From: Symbiodinium natans
Lineage: Eukaryota; Sar; Dinophyceae; Suessiales; Symbiodiniaceae
Reading direction: 5' to 3'
NCBI GenBank assembly: GCA_905221605.1
Contig: CAJNDS010002372.1
Coordinates: 404,712 to 464,112, forward strand
DNA length: 59,401 nucleotides
The stretch's first letter is position 1. Each line of letters starts with the position of its first letter. The position numbers and the translations under genes were made by a program. Below the pieces are notes generated by a model. The model was not told where the DNA came from. It saw nothing but the letters and a program-made list of their open reading frames with translations, and ran no database searches. Below are positions 1 through 12,100 of this stretch, in pieces.

Positions 1-59
1 TGGGCCATGCCATTGGTGCAGGTCGCAGACATTTGGGGGGGCGGGGGGGGGGGCAGGGT

Positions 60-134
60 TTAGGGTTTGGGGTTTGGGGTTTGGGGTTTGGGGGTTGGGG
101 GTTGGGGGTTGGGGGTTGGGGGTTGGGGGTTGGG
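60..134 (+). repeat. Telomere-like array, GGGGTTT and GGGGGTT variants
   Basis: Tandem heptamers and their variants directly after a G run. It shows a switch from TTTGGGG to TTGGGGG units within one array. Confidence 0.9.
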
Positions 135-423
135 GTTGACACGGACTTGAAGTCAATGCGATCAATATAAGTGTGACGGCTGATGCTTTAATCAGCATGT
201 GTGGCATATCATGCTTCCAGTTTGGTGATGATGTGTTTGGGGTTTGGGGTTTGGGGTTTAGGGTTTAGGGTTTAGAATTCAAGTCTCAACCCCTCAAGCT
301 CCTCAAGCACCCTGAATCCCTCTGTCAGCACTAAGCCATAAACCCTAAACCCTAGACGCTGACTCCTAAACAACCTAAACCACAAACCGAACAGTCAGAT
401 TCCCGACAGGTCACAGCAGAGAG

Positions 424-3351
424 GCCCGCAGCAGCTTGAAAGCTGCGGCGGCACTCATCCTTGGGACGCCTGGCCGGGTTTAGACTTCTTGAATTAGTAG
501 GACGTTTAGGGTTTAGGGTTTCGGGTTTAGGGTCAGGGGCTTAGGGGAGGATGTAGTCTTTCGGGGTTAGGTACATCCCCGCAAACCCTGCACTCAGTTG
601 CTCGGTGTAGATCATGTGGATCCTAGGCAAACCCTACTAAGCACTACATCCTTTTCCTTCACGGCCAGTACAAGCCCTCACCTGACGCAATCCTCAACCC
701 CAAACCCTAAACCCCCCAAACCCTAAACCCCAAAGCTCAGAGACCCGTATATGCCCTAAACTCACCAACCCTACATGCCAGTCCAAGGATCTGCCTTCTC
801 CTCGGACTGCTGCTGTGCCTCTTCCGTGGGGCCGCAGCTCGCGTCTTCAGCACCGATGACGCAGCCGCTGGGGCTTCAGAGCTTAGCGGCTTGGGGTTTA
901 GGGTACTGAGGAGGTTTAGAGACTTAGGCAGTTTAGAGGTTTATGAATCTAAACACAAAAACGAGGGAGTGTAGGATTCCTCCTCCCTTGAGGTGGTCGA
1001 GACCATGAACGTCCTCATCGTCATCCTAGGCGGGTCAATCCCACCTCAACCCAAAACTCTGAACCCTAAACCCCATATGACAAAATCCTGGACCCTAAAC
1101 CCTCTATCCCTAAACCCTGCAGCCTAAACCCTGTCTTCCTAAGCCCTAAGCCACAAAGCCAAGCTCGAGCTTCGCCCGGGAGCCCCTGGCGCAGTTGTTT
1201 TCCAGTTCTTTGACGGCTTGCAAACCGTCCTGGAGGGCGGCCTCATAGGCGGAGAGCTTAGGGCTTTAGGCTTTGGGGGCCCTGTTGGCGGTTTCAGGGT
1301 TAGGGGTGGGGCTTTGGGGGCTTTCGAGGGGTTTTAGGGTTGGGGGCTCGAGGGGTTTCAGGGTTGGGGCTTTAGGGGTTTTGGGGGTTTTAGGGTTGGG
1401 GCTTTAGGAGCTCTAGGGGTTGGGGCTCTAGCGGTCTTAAGGGGCTTTCAGGGCTTTCAGGGCTTTGGGCTTACTTAAGGCTTTTTGGGGCGAAGGGGAA
1501 ATGGTCAAGTGGGTGGGTTGGGGCTGTGTTGTGCGGTTGAGGTGCATGGTTCTTGCAACTTGCTCTTGGTGCTGAGACCCTAAACCCACCTACGGCCCAA
1601 ACCCCAAGCCCGTCATAGACTTAGGGGCGTTTGCGATTTTGGGCTTGTGTGCTTAGACAGTTTCAGCAATTTGTAAGTTTGCAGGTGAAACCAAATCTTT
1701 GTTGGGGCTGAAGGGTTGAAGCTTTTAAGCTCTCCAACCCTAAGCTAAACCAACCAAAAGCCCGAGACCTTCAGCCCCTTCAACTCCTTGAATCTCATGG
1801 CAGTTTCATGCCAATCTGTAGTCGCCTTCATCATCCCCAAACCTTCTTGACCCTATTGAAACCCAAAGCCAAATCTCAACTCCTGGCGGTTCCGGGCTCG
1901 GTGCTCGCCAGGCCTGGGTCTCCAGCGTGGGGCTTCACAAGTGACTTGTTGGAGGCTTAAGGGTTTTTTCGGGAAATAGGGTGTAGAGCTGAGGGTCTTA
2001 TGTCAGGTTTATGAGTTTAGGGTTTAAGGGTGTGGGATTTGGACAGGGTTTCAATGTCAGGTTCAGGGCTGGAGGGGTTTAAGGATCTAGGAGAGTTCGG
2101 CTTTCTATGCAAGGATTTAGGGTTTCAGGGTTTCGGGGTTTCGGGTTTCAGGGTGTAGGGTGTATTAGTTAAGGGCTTAGAGTTTCAGGTGTAAGGGTTG
2201 AAGGGTTTAGCGTTCAGGGCTTTAAGGGTTTAGGGCATCGGCAAGAAGTACAGCATTAGCAAGAGGTACGGGGGGTTTCAGGAGTCCCAGGGGCTGCCGG
2301 GGTTGCTCCAGGCCCCCGAAGCACAGCGTGGTTTTCAGGCGCAGCAAACTCCGTAAGCCTGCAATCCGGGACGGAGGGGTGCTGCACACACTTTTGCAAG
2401 TTTCGGATGTCGGGAGGGTACTGTGCCAGGCATTGTCTGTACCTATCTTGGTGGATTGGTATGGAGGCTTTGGCGAGACCTGCAGAAAGGGTGCGACGTT
2501 TCGGCTCAAAGAGGGTGGTTCAAAGAACTACTGAAGAACCCCCCCCCCCCCATCCCCTCCATGCCGACCTCTCAGGTGAAGCTGGTGTCCATGGTGGTGG
2601 TGCGTCTCGGCGGGGCATATGTGCCCTGTTTGCAGCAGGGCATCCATCCTTCAGGATTTCGGAATCTGCACAGCCGGAGGCAAAGACACTCGCGGTACGT
2701 ACGGCTCCACACCTTCCTCCATGTGGTAGCTTCCCGAAATTAGGGTCCTTTTTGGGGTTCAGAGTTTAGGTGCCTGTCATCAAACGGGCCCTGAGATTTA
2801 TGGCGCCCACTGAAGTCACTGAAGCCCGAAGGCTGTGCTCTTTTGCTTCCCCCGCGGATGGCCCTAAAGCTCCTCTGCCCGACACTGCAAGCCCGAAGCC
2901 CAACAGGCAAACCAGGTGGGATCTTGGGGAGTTTTCTGTTCTTGCCTTCCTGCTCTTAAAAAGGACCCCTTCACCCTAAACACCCATTTAAGAGAACATT
3001 TTCCCGGGGGTTTTTAAGAAGGCCAACCTAGGTAGTCATGCTTCCATCGTGGGGCAACTCTTAGGCGAAGCCAAGGTACTCGCCATCTCCCTCCACATGG
3101 GGGCCACTTGGCATGAGGAGGAGGGGGGAAGCCGCCCCTTAGACTGTTTATGGTTTATAGGGCCTAGGGTTGCACACACCTTCAACCCTAAACTCGAACC
3201 CCCCCCCAAACCGTTTCAAGCCCTGAACTCGAAACTATACGCCTACGAAACCCATCCACCCAAGCCCACCCTCAGTGTGCAGCCCGGGAAGTCCGAGCAG
3301 CCCGAGCAGAAGGCCGAAGCCCCAGACAATGCAAAGGCGAATGCAAACTAA
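424..3351 (+). CDS. MATE-family efflux transporter, 3' part (multi-exon, 5' end outside window)
   Basis: C-terminal half of a multidrug and toxin extrusion (MATE) antiporter, an integral membrane protein exporting organic cations or metabolites in exchange for H+ or Na+. Exons joined in phase: 424-464, 788-878, 993-1029, 1195-1248, 1912-1940, 2576-2620, a tentative 3072-3110, and a last exon 3283-3351 ending in TAA. Seen: ARSSLKAAAALILG, then a hydrophobic stretch followed by RVFSTDD (matches the family's LF-T-x-D segment after TM8), then FQFFDGLQTVLEGGLIG (matches the MATE/NorM F-x-x-F-D-x-L-Q-x-V-x-x-G-x-L-x-G signature), then GLGLQRGASQ and VKLVSMVVVRLGG. The tail exon is hydrophilic (PGKSEQPEQKAEAPDN). 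Introns after 464 and 878 fit GA-AG, those after 1029 and 1248 GC-AG, and that after 1940 GT-AG. The N-terminal half lies upstream of the window. The family call is fairly secure; the last two exons are less so. Confidence 0.72.
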
Positions 3352-4760
3352 ACCCTAAACCCCTGAAAAGCCTGAAAGCCCCGAAGGCCGAACCCCCTTT
3401 CCAAGGTTTCTGGAATCTGGGTGGCCGGCGTCCTTGGGATGCTGGTCACAGCCTCTTGGCCATGGTTCAGGGCTTAGTTGTCATAAGTAAAGGTTTAGGC
3501 TTGGGTTCAGTGGTTCGCAAACGGGCTGTTTAGAACTTGCGACTCCTCACCCCCTCATGCGAAGAGCATGTTTCGGAACCCCGTCGCCAATCCTTCTAGT
3601 GCTTGGGACTTTCACCTCTAGTAGCTTAGGATGCCCAGTAGTGCCCTGACTCCCTTTTGGGGAGAGCCCAGGTGTGCTTGTATGCCCGCCTGCTGCGACG
3701 TTGTGACTTCGAGCTGTTGGCCAGCTGTGCCCAGCAACAGCTGGTGCAGAGAGTCTAGAGTTTTAAGGTTAGGGTTGAGGCCTTGGGGGTTTCTACAGGG
3801 GGTTACGGTTGAGAATGTAGGGGTTCGAGTTGGGACGGACAGAGCCTGTGGCGGTGCCATCGAACCACATTAAGGGTATAGAAGCATCGATGAACGTAGG
3901 CTGTTAAAATGGGGGCTCTGGCTTGCATACTGCATGCATTTAGTCAGGGCTGTGGGCACTTAGCTTTCGGATGTTTTCTCGGTTTGGGGCGACTCAAGGC
4001 CCAAAGACATGGCCCGATTGTTGCCAGCACGCCTCCTGCGCTGGAAAAGTCCGCATCGCAATGCATAGTCACAGGGTTTAGGGTTTAGGGTTTGGGGTTC
4101 AGGGTTCAGGGTTTAGGGTTTAGGGTTTAGGGTTTAGGGATGGTCCCCCAAGCGTCATCCACAAGCCGCCCGACCTCGAACCTGATATGCATGTTGGGCG
4201 GTGGGCCCACACGAAAGAACTCAATGACAGCACGATGATGTGTTTTGGGTGTTCGTCGCGACTTGTTGAACCACTTCATGTGGTCGATCTAAAGTACAAG
4301 CCTTTTGTTGTGGGTCTCTGCAACAGCAGTGGATTCCTTTTCATACCACTTCAAGGCATTAAGCCCCGTGTCTGGGCTGCAAAAGCACGTGCTTGGGCCT
4401 TGGGTCATTTGGGCGCATTCTTGCCTTACTAGCTCGTAATAGGGAACTAATGAAGGAACGAGGTACCTCATCATCCCTCCCCCTCCACCCCCCTTCCCGG
4501 GAACCTTCTGGCCAGACCCAGCCGCTGCCGCGGCACGCTGTTCTTGGCGCCGACGCGGCCCGCACAGGTCCGTGCAAGCTCCTGGGCCTTCATCTTTCGG
4601 CATCTTACTCGAGAAGCCCCCCCCCCCCTTTTGGCTCCATAGTCTATAAACTGCTAACTTCTTTGAGCCCTCTAACTTCCTTGGGCCCTAGAGTTTGAGG
4701 AAGCTTGCACTAAGTTGGATATAGATGTACACATGTATGGGACAAAACCCAAAACCCAAC
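3352..4760. other. Intergenic region between MATE gene and sugar transporter
   Basis: Mixed sequence with short telomere-like stretches, densest at 4075-4139 (TTTAGGG). One possible exon lies at 3670-3752: after a CAG acceptor an open stretch reads VCLYARLLRRCDFELLASCA and then QQQLVQ, closing with TAG at about 3760. It matches no family I recognise. The 4490-4620 stretch is GC-rich but shows no convincing frame. No promoter is recognisable. Confidence 0.4.
4075..4139 (+). repeat. Interstitial TTTAGGG array
   Basis: About nine units, including TTTGGGG and TTCAGGG variants. Confidence 0.9.
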
Positions 4761-4858
4761 ATGCTGGATCAACCCGGGCCTGAGGACGCCGCGGATGCTG
4801 TGGTTCTGACTTCCTGGCATCAGCGCCCAAGGCTGCGCCCAGAGCACAGGCAACTTGG
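4761..4858 (+). CDS. Possible first exon of the sugar transporter
   Basis: An ATG at 4761 opens a frame (MLDQPGPEDAADAVVLTSW, then basic residues) at a point where the sequence turns from C-rich telomere-like (aaaacccaac) to G-rich (cttgggggcttcggg), the signature that flanks exons elsewhere here. It would give an acidic cytosolic N-terminus. A second possible exon at 5698-5756 (after a CAG, reading VCATETEALVRDFLERT) fits the same pattern. The expected first transmembrane exon was not found, so the link to the transporter is inference. Confidence 0.3.
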
Positions 4859-6154
4859 GGGCTTCGGGCTTTAGGACTTCATGCTTAGGGTAGGGTTTAG
4901 GGTTTAGGGTTTAGGGTTCAGGGTGGTGTGGGGTTGAGGCGTGAGCGAAAATCGATTTATTTGGGTAGCTTTTATCTTGGCTCCTGTATCAAAGGGTTTC
5001 CGTTGCTAGTGGTGAGGCAGAAGAATTCGAAACAGGAAGGTTGATGAGATACTACTGCGGGCGGGTGGGGGGCGGGATACTAGCACCGGAAACCCTAAAC
5101 CCTAAACGAGGTCCATGGGCTGAAGGGCAAAGTCGGCCTGTAGGCCGTTGTTGAGCTAGAAGCTTGAGAGCTGTTGCCCTGAGTCTCTGATGACGCCCGC
5201 AACCTGAGCACGTCTCGGTTTTTCGTTCTTGGGCTTTGATGTAGGCCGGTAGGGTTTCAGGGATAGGGGTCTAAAGGCATTCGGTTTTGGGCACCTTGCC
5301 CAGAGCCCTTCAGAGTTTCAATCTTCGTGCGTGGCCTAAGACACCAGCTGTGATCTGTCAGACCCCAAACCTTTAAACAAACCCTTAAACCCCAAAGCCC
5401 CAAACCCCAAAACCCCAAGCCCTGACACCCCAAAAGCCCAAAAGCCCAAGACCCTGCAGCCATGATTCGTCGTGACGCGTGCAGGTCTCGAGCCTGCACG
5501 CCGCCTACAGCACTGAAAAGCCTTCGAGCATTTCGAAGGTGCCGGTCTTAACATCAGGATGTGGGGATACTAGGGTTTAGGGATGAGGGACTCGTGATGG
5601 TTTGGGCTTAGGCATCTTTTCGGTTTTGGGTTTAGGGGTGTCTTGTTATGCAGACTTAAGCCCCAAACTCTGAACCCCAAACGAGCCGCTCCTCAGGTCT
5701 GCGCGACGGAAACGGAGGCACTGGTCAGGGATTTCTTGGAACGAACGTGGCATTCGGATCCTTTGGGGCTTGGGTTTGGGTGTTAGGGATCGTTTTGGGG
5801 AGTTTCGGGCCTCGACTTTTCATGTTAGGGATGGTCAAGTGTTGAGGAGTCAGGTTTCAGGCTTTGGGCCCCAAAGCCCTGAGAATCAGAGCCCGCCGAG
5901 CCTTGGGAACGTACGCTTAAGGGCATTTCAACCCCCAGGGTCTGCTGACTGCACGTGAGCGGAGGCATAGTCAAACAACCATTGAAGGCCACCCACGGAA
6001 ATCACCAAAAGCAAACATCCTCAGAATGCACGACCTTAGACCAGCCCAAGCCCAGAATCCCCCCCCGAGGTACTACAAGCCCAAGAAGTATATAACTACC
6101 TATGAACCCTAAACCCTAAACCCTAAACCCTAAACCCCAGTCTCCCACTTTCAG

Positions 6155-9100
6155 GATGCCTTCCTCCGCCGCTACGGCGGCCGCCTCTTGGGGGGCGCCG
6201 AGGCGGAGACTGCACAAGGCGGGGGGCTTTAGGGGTCTATTTGAGGGGTTTGTAAGGTTTAGAGCTCAGGGATTTATGAGGTTTAGAATTTAGGGATTTA
6301 TAAGGTTTAAAGTTTGGGGATTTATAAGGTTTAGAGTTTAGGGATTAGGGTTTTGGGCGTGAGGTTGTTGGTTTGGGGTTTTCAGGCTTTACTCTTGCGG
6401 TGTTAGGGGTTGTAGGGTTTGGCTGACGTAGGGCGTTTTGAACTTTACAGAGGGCTTGGGGTCGTTCGTGCCCAGCGTTCACCCCTCTACCGGAGTCAGC
6501 CACTCACTCCCGCCAAGCAGCCCACAAGGCTTGAAAGGAGCCTTATTTGGGCCTTGTTTCATGAATCCAGTCACCAAACCCGGGTTCCCATCTTGAAATG
6601 CTCTGCCCTATATCCTAAACCCTAAGCGCTAACAGTTTAGGATTGAGAGGACGAACGTTCGTCGAATCGGACCAGGGGCAGTTCTGCTAACGTGTGCTTG
6701 TTAACCCCGTTCCCCCACAGACTCGCTTGTGTTCCGAGTCCTGCGCCAACGCATGATATGCCAGTGCGACAAAACTTTCTTCCTGCTGATGTATGTGTTT
6801 GTTTCAAAGCCTGCTTCATGACCAAACCATGCATCTTGGGGGATGATTGAAAGGTTGAACCGGTCTACCCTGCACAGCCGAGCCTTTAACAAATGTAAGT
6901 CTGAGCCCTCGATGCGTGGAAGCCAGGAGTATATTGTCGGCTACGCCCCCTAAACCCCTAGACCCGAATCCTTACACCCTAAGACCCATGTACATCTCGA
7001 GGGACGGCCGACGCCGTCGACTCACAGAACTTTACGCCCATCCTCTTTGCAAACTGCCTCATCATAGGCCAGAACGGGGGGGGGGGGGGGGGGGGGGTTG
7101 AGGGCTTGGGGTTCAAGGTTTTTTTTTGGAGGGCTGTGGGTGGGGTGGGGGGGAGAAGGGGTTCCGCGTCCCTGGCCGGATGCCAAAATTAAACCTTAAC
7201 CCCAGGCTGCCCCATATTCTGAACATGCGAAGGGTTCTCAAGATTCCAGGGAGTCAGCTCTACGCAAGCTGGGTAGGAGCCTTTTCACAGGGAGCTTTCT
7301 GTGGGATTCATCAAAATCCGCGGCGGGTAGCGGCACAACACGCTTGAGGATTACACGGTTTAGGGTTTTGGGTTGAGGGTTCAGGGTTTAGGGCCACTCC
7401 TGCCCTCAGCGGTAGCGGCTATAAGCCCCACAGCGCTTCGAACCAACATCCTTTCATTGGCCGTAACGGCCTCTGCAGACCCTAACACCCTTCCAAAGGA
7501 AGCAGCACACATCATGACAATACTCGTCCTAGCAGCAGGAATAATGCCAGTAGTGACAAGAATTGCTGCGGTCAAACACATGTTAAGAAGCAAACGTATC
7601 AAGAGGCCTCTCGGCTGCCCTGGGTGGCTACGACCACGGCGCCGCCAGCGGCGCGCTGCAGAATCTTGTGACGCTGCGAGGCCTTTCAGGGACCTAAACC
7701 CTAAACCCTAAGCTTTTCAACTCTTGAGGTAGAGGCCATTGCGGATCTGTTTCAGAACTTTCGGGTATAGGGTTTAGAGTTTAGGTGGCGGGGGGTAGGG
7801 GTTTGGGGTGTGGGGTTTCGGGTACAGGGTTGAGAGTTTGGAGTTCAGGGATCCGGTTGTGGGTTTGGTCCAGAGTCTCTGGTTTCGGGCTGGCATCGCG
7901 CAGTTCTGAAACGCTGGTGCTCCGCGACTCACCAGCCTCGGGAACTACAACGTCGCCATGGCCCCAAAGCTCTAAACCCTAAGCTTTTTCGAGTTTAAAG
8001 TTGAGAGTTTAGAGTTCAGGGTCCCAGAACCCTATAACTGTCATAAACCCTAAGCCCTTACTAGGCCCTTTAAGTTCCAACGCATCACGCCCTGCAAAGC
8101 TGGCAGGTCTGAAGATTCACGGCAGATTGGGGCCGCTCCTGCAGGGATGGGCCTGCCGGACTGAACTTCGAAGCTTCTTATTAAAGCCTACAACATGTTT
8201 TGGAACGTAAACCCTGACCCCCCCTCCCCAAAAAAAAAGAAACTGCAACCTCAAAACCCACAAGAGCCTACATTTTTTTTTATCCCGAAGGCCCTTAAAA
8301 CCATCCCTAAAGTTTCCCTGAAACCAGTAAACCCAAACGCCCATCAAACCCCTCAAAAACGGTACATACCCTAAACCACAGAACCCTAAAACCCTGAAAT
8401 CCTAAGATCCCAAACCCGAAAGCCGAAAACCCCAAAACCTAAGCCCTAAAAACCCCCCAAAATCCTTAAATTCCTGAGGTCCGAGTAAACCCTTGCAAAA
8501 CCCTGAGGTCCCAAAAGCCTTAATCACTCTAACCCCTAAACCCCAAACCCTAAACCCTGAACCCTGAACCCTGAATCCTAAACCCTAAACCCTAAACCCT
8601 ACCTGAGATCGTGGCCTCGGCTTGGATGTCGAACATCGGCGGCAACCTCTGCGGCGCCTTGGGCTTGAAGGGGCTTCGGGGTTTAGGGTTTAGGGTTAGG
8701 GGTTTAGGGTTTGGGGTTTGGGGTTTGGGGTTTAGGGTTTGGGGGGATGTTTTAGGGGGTGTTGGGGGGGGGGGGGGGGGCTTTCAAGGGGTTTCTAGGG
8801 AGGCTTTAGACGGGCTTAACGCCGAGGGGATAGAGGTCTAGGGTTTAGTTTCCAGTTTTCGCTCAGCGAGGTAAGCCGCTATGATGCCCTGAAACTCCGA
8901 AGCCCGCAAGGTTCAGGGGTGTGCAGTGCCCCCCCCTCAAAAAAAAAAATCCCTGCTTCTTCAGTACCCCTTTGCAAGCCCCCGCCCGAAGATCTGTCAT
9001 AATGTGATGTAATGTGATGGGCCCAAAGTTCACATCTTTTGTGGGCGTACAAACAATCCTTACAACCCAAAAGCCAGAATCGTGGTGTACTCCTTCTGAA

Positions 9101-12100
9101 GCTGATTGGAAAGAGCGGGCGAGCCTGCGGCTCTTGCATCTGCAGTTGGTGTTTGGGGACTTTTGTTGGTCCTTTATGGCTTTATGGCTATTGCTGTACT
9201 GCCATGCGTGGGCAGGGGGTTTTGAGGGTTCCTGATAATGCCCGCCCAAGAATGTATAAACGACGGATCCCTCCTCCCAAATATTTGCTACTTACAATGT
9301 GCAGTAATAGTACACAAGTACTACCAATACATACATAATACGCAAGATCGACCCCCCATTTTGGGGAGCCTTCCAGCTGAGGCTACTACATGCCCACGCC
9401 ACGGCTAGTGCCTGGGTCGAAGTCAGAAAGGACTACGAGAATGCGATTGCGAGCCTAGAACCCCAAAAACGCCCCCAACGCCGTAAACCTGGAAGCCTAG
9501 CCTAAACCTTGAAAATTCAAAACGCCCCCAAGCCCTGCAGATAAAACCAGGCTCTTGGGTTTCAGGATTCGGGGCTCTATATGGGCCCTCGAGTCCAGGT
9601 TGGCTGGGTTTCGGGTTTTTTGGTTCAGGGGGGACTCGGATTGCCACGACTGCCCAAGGCTCTGATTGTGGCTGGCATTTTTGAGGCGCTTCCGCAGAAT
9701 GAAGGGGGAGTGGAGGTTTGGGCCCTAAACCCGCAAAGCTTATAAAGCCTTAAACCCCTTAAACCCCTAAAGCACCTCAAAACCTTAAAACCTTCAACCC
9801 CTAAACCCTAAACCCTAAGCCCTAAGCCCTAAGCCCTAAAGCCCTAAAGCCCTAAAGCCCTAACGCCCTAAACCATAAGCCTTTCTTGAGGGGTACAACC
9901 TCGGGGCGATCTGCTCGGGACTGATGTAAAGCTTGGGGCTTGCAATCAGAGGCGCGCATTCAGCCCTGGCCTGGCTCGGTTTGGGGGTTCCCGGGGTTTA
10001 GGGTTTAGGATTTAGGGTTTAGGGTTTAGGATTTGGGGTAGCTTCCTTCATTTGTGATGGTTCGCCTGGATAACACAACTCCCCAAAACCCCAAATCCAG
10101 GTCCCGGACCCCCGTTTATTTGAGGATGACTCCTTAAAGCATAAGACTTGGGTCTTGCAGACTGTGTTTAAGCCTCTCCTTGATTCATTCTCTTTCATGT
10201 TTTGCGCGAGACAATTGCACAGAAGCTTTCATTCTTTCAAGCTCGTACCTTTGTTTGGCGCTTAAATGTCAGAATGATACCATAAACCTCAGAGCCCTAA
10301 GCTTGGCCCTAAACCCTGAGATTCCTAAAGCCTCCATACCTGCAGTCTAACCGTTCATACCCCTGGAACGGCAGGCTACGCAAACAAATCCCGCATCCAC
10401 CGCAGCTTTCTCCTTTTTCTGGGTTTTGACCTTATTGGGCGTGTTTGGGGATGAAAACGGAGCTCTCCCTCCCGCCCGCTCTCTCCCGAAATCCCCAAAA
10501 GCCCGAGTCCCCCCCCCACCCCAAACAAAAGCACAAAAATAGATCTAAAATCCAAAGACCGCTGCAACCAGGGGAATAGAAAGTCGACACCATCGCCCTC
10601 AGCCTTCTTAAGCACTCCCAATCGGCTCCAATCGGTTTAGGGTGTAGGGTTTAGGGCCTTAAAAGCACAAACGTCTTTCCAGCATGCAACGCAAGTACGC
10701 CCGCAACCCTAAACATCCTACAGCACCCGAACAAAAAAGCCCAAAACCCTCAAACCTCTGAAGTTACTAAAGCCCTAAACTGTTTAACCAAGCAGGCCAT
10801 CGGAAGCCTCCTGACGGCCATGGCTCCGCAACTTTGGGTCCTCATCCTGGGTCGCCGCTCGGTTTTCGGTTTTGAGTGGTCGCGCATGTCAACTCAGGGG
10901 GAACAAGGGGTTTTAAGGGTTTAGGGTTTGGGGTTTCAAGGGTTAGGGTTTAGGGTTTAGGGTTTAGGGTTTAGGGTTTAGGGTTTAGGGTTGAGGGCTA
11001 CAACCCTGGAGCCCTTGATGTGCTGAGGCTTGATCAACGGCTTCGGTCTTGGACTCAACGGCGTGGCCGTGTCGCAGTACATCAGCGAAATTGCGCCCCC
11101 CAATGCGCGAGGCAGGTTCCCACAGGGGTCCCCAAAAACCTAAACCCTTAAACCCTAAACCCTAAGCCCATAGCTGCTAAGAGGGTTTAGAGAAAAGGGT
11201 TTAGGGGTTAGGGTGGCTCGCGGGGGTTCTGAATCTTTTGCGGCTTCAGAATTGGGCTTTTAGTCTAGGGTTTGAAAAAAAAGTAAAGCGTTCAGGGTTT
11301 TGAGTTTGGGTGAGCAAATGGCAAAGGACCTTACAAAGAAGCTTCGAGGCCAGGATGTTCAGTGCACGAACTTATGGGCTCCACTTCTACTGTGACCATG
11401 ACAATTGAGGTACCCAAAAAACCATACACATTAGGGCTTGGGTCAGGGGAACCTAATTGGGGTGGATCACATCACATGCTGAACCGTACCAGGGAGCAGA
11501 GCATTTTGGGCAACAGTTGAGAGAAAGAGAGAGAGAGAGAGAGAGAGATTGAGAGAGAGAGAGCGAGAGAGAGAGAGAGAGAGAATGAGAGAGAATGCCA
11601 GAAAGAGAAAGAAAGAGAGAGAAAGAGAAAGAAAAATAAAGATAACGAGAGAGAGAGAGAGAGAAAACCAAAAAAGAGAGAGAGAGAGTCAGAGAGAGAG
11701 AGAGAGAAGGGGAGGGATCCCAGCAAGTGCATGGGCATCAGGCTTTGAACTGGTTCGCAAAGTTGGCATAAAGGTAGCTTGTGACTTGTGAAGTGTAGGG
11801 AATTCAAAATGCCTCAGAAGTAGCTTAGGGGCATAGGCTTGTAATTCACACAACCCGCACTCCCTCCACTCCAAACCCCCCTTGCCCGCAAGGCCCCTAA
11901 ACTCCGAACCTGCAGAGATTGAAGAAGTCTTGAGCCTTCAGGGTCGATGTTGAGGGTTGAACTTAGGACTTATAGGTGTTGCTTAGATTGCTTAGGTGTC
12001 TGAGTTGGTTGGGCCCAACCGACAGGTGGCGCCATCGCGGTGCAGGAGAAACCAAGTTCCTGTTCGACACGGTCACCGTAAAATCCCTAGGCCCGAAGCC

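Noticed and set aside
2562-2580. Possible second copy of the last PRMT exon (18 of 19 bases match 57087-57105)
   Set aside because: At 2562 the matching bases form the end of a MATE intron and its acceptor; the match does not extend, and one such match is expected by chance in a window this size.
11453-11807. Ser-Leu-rich membrane-like ORFs and Arg-Glu ORF
   Set aside because: Translation of a GA microsatellite.
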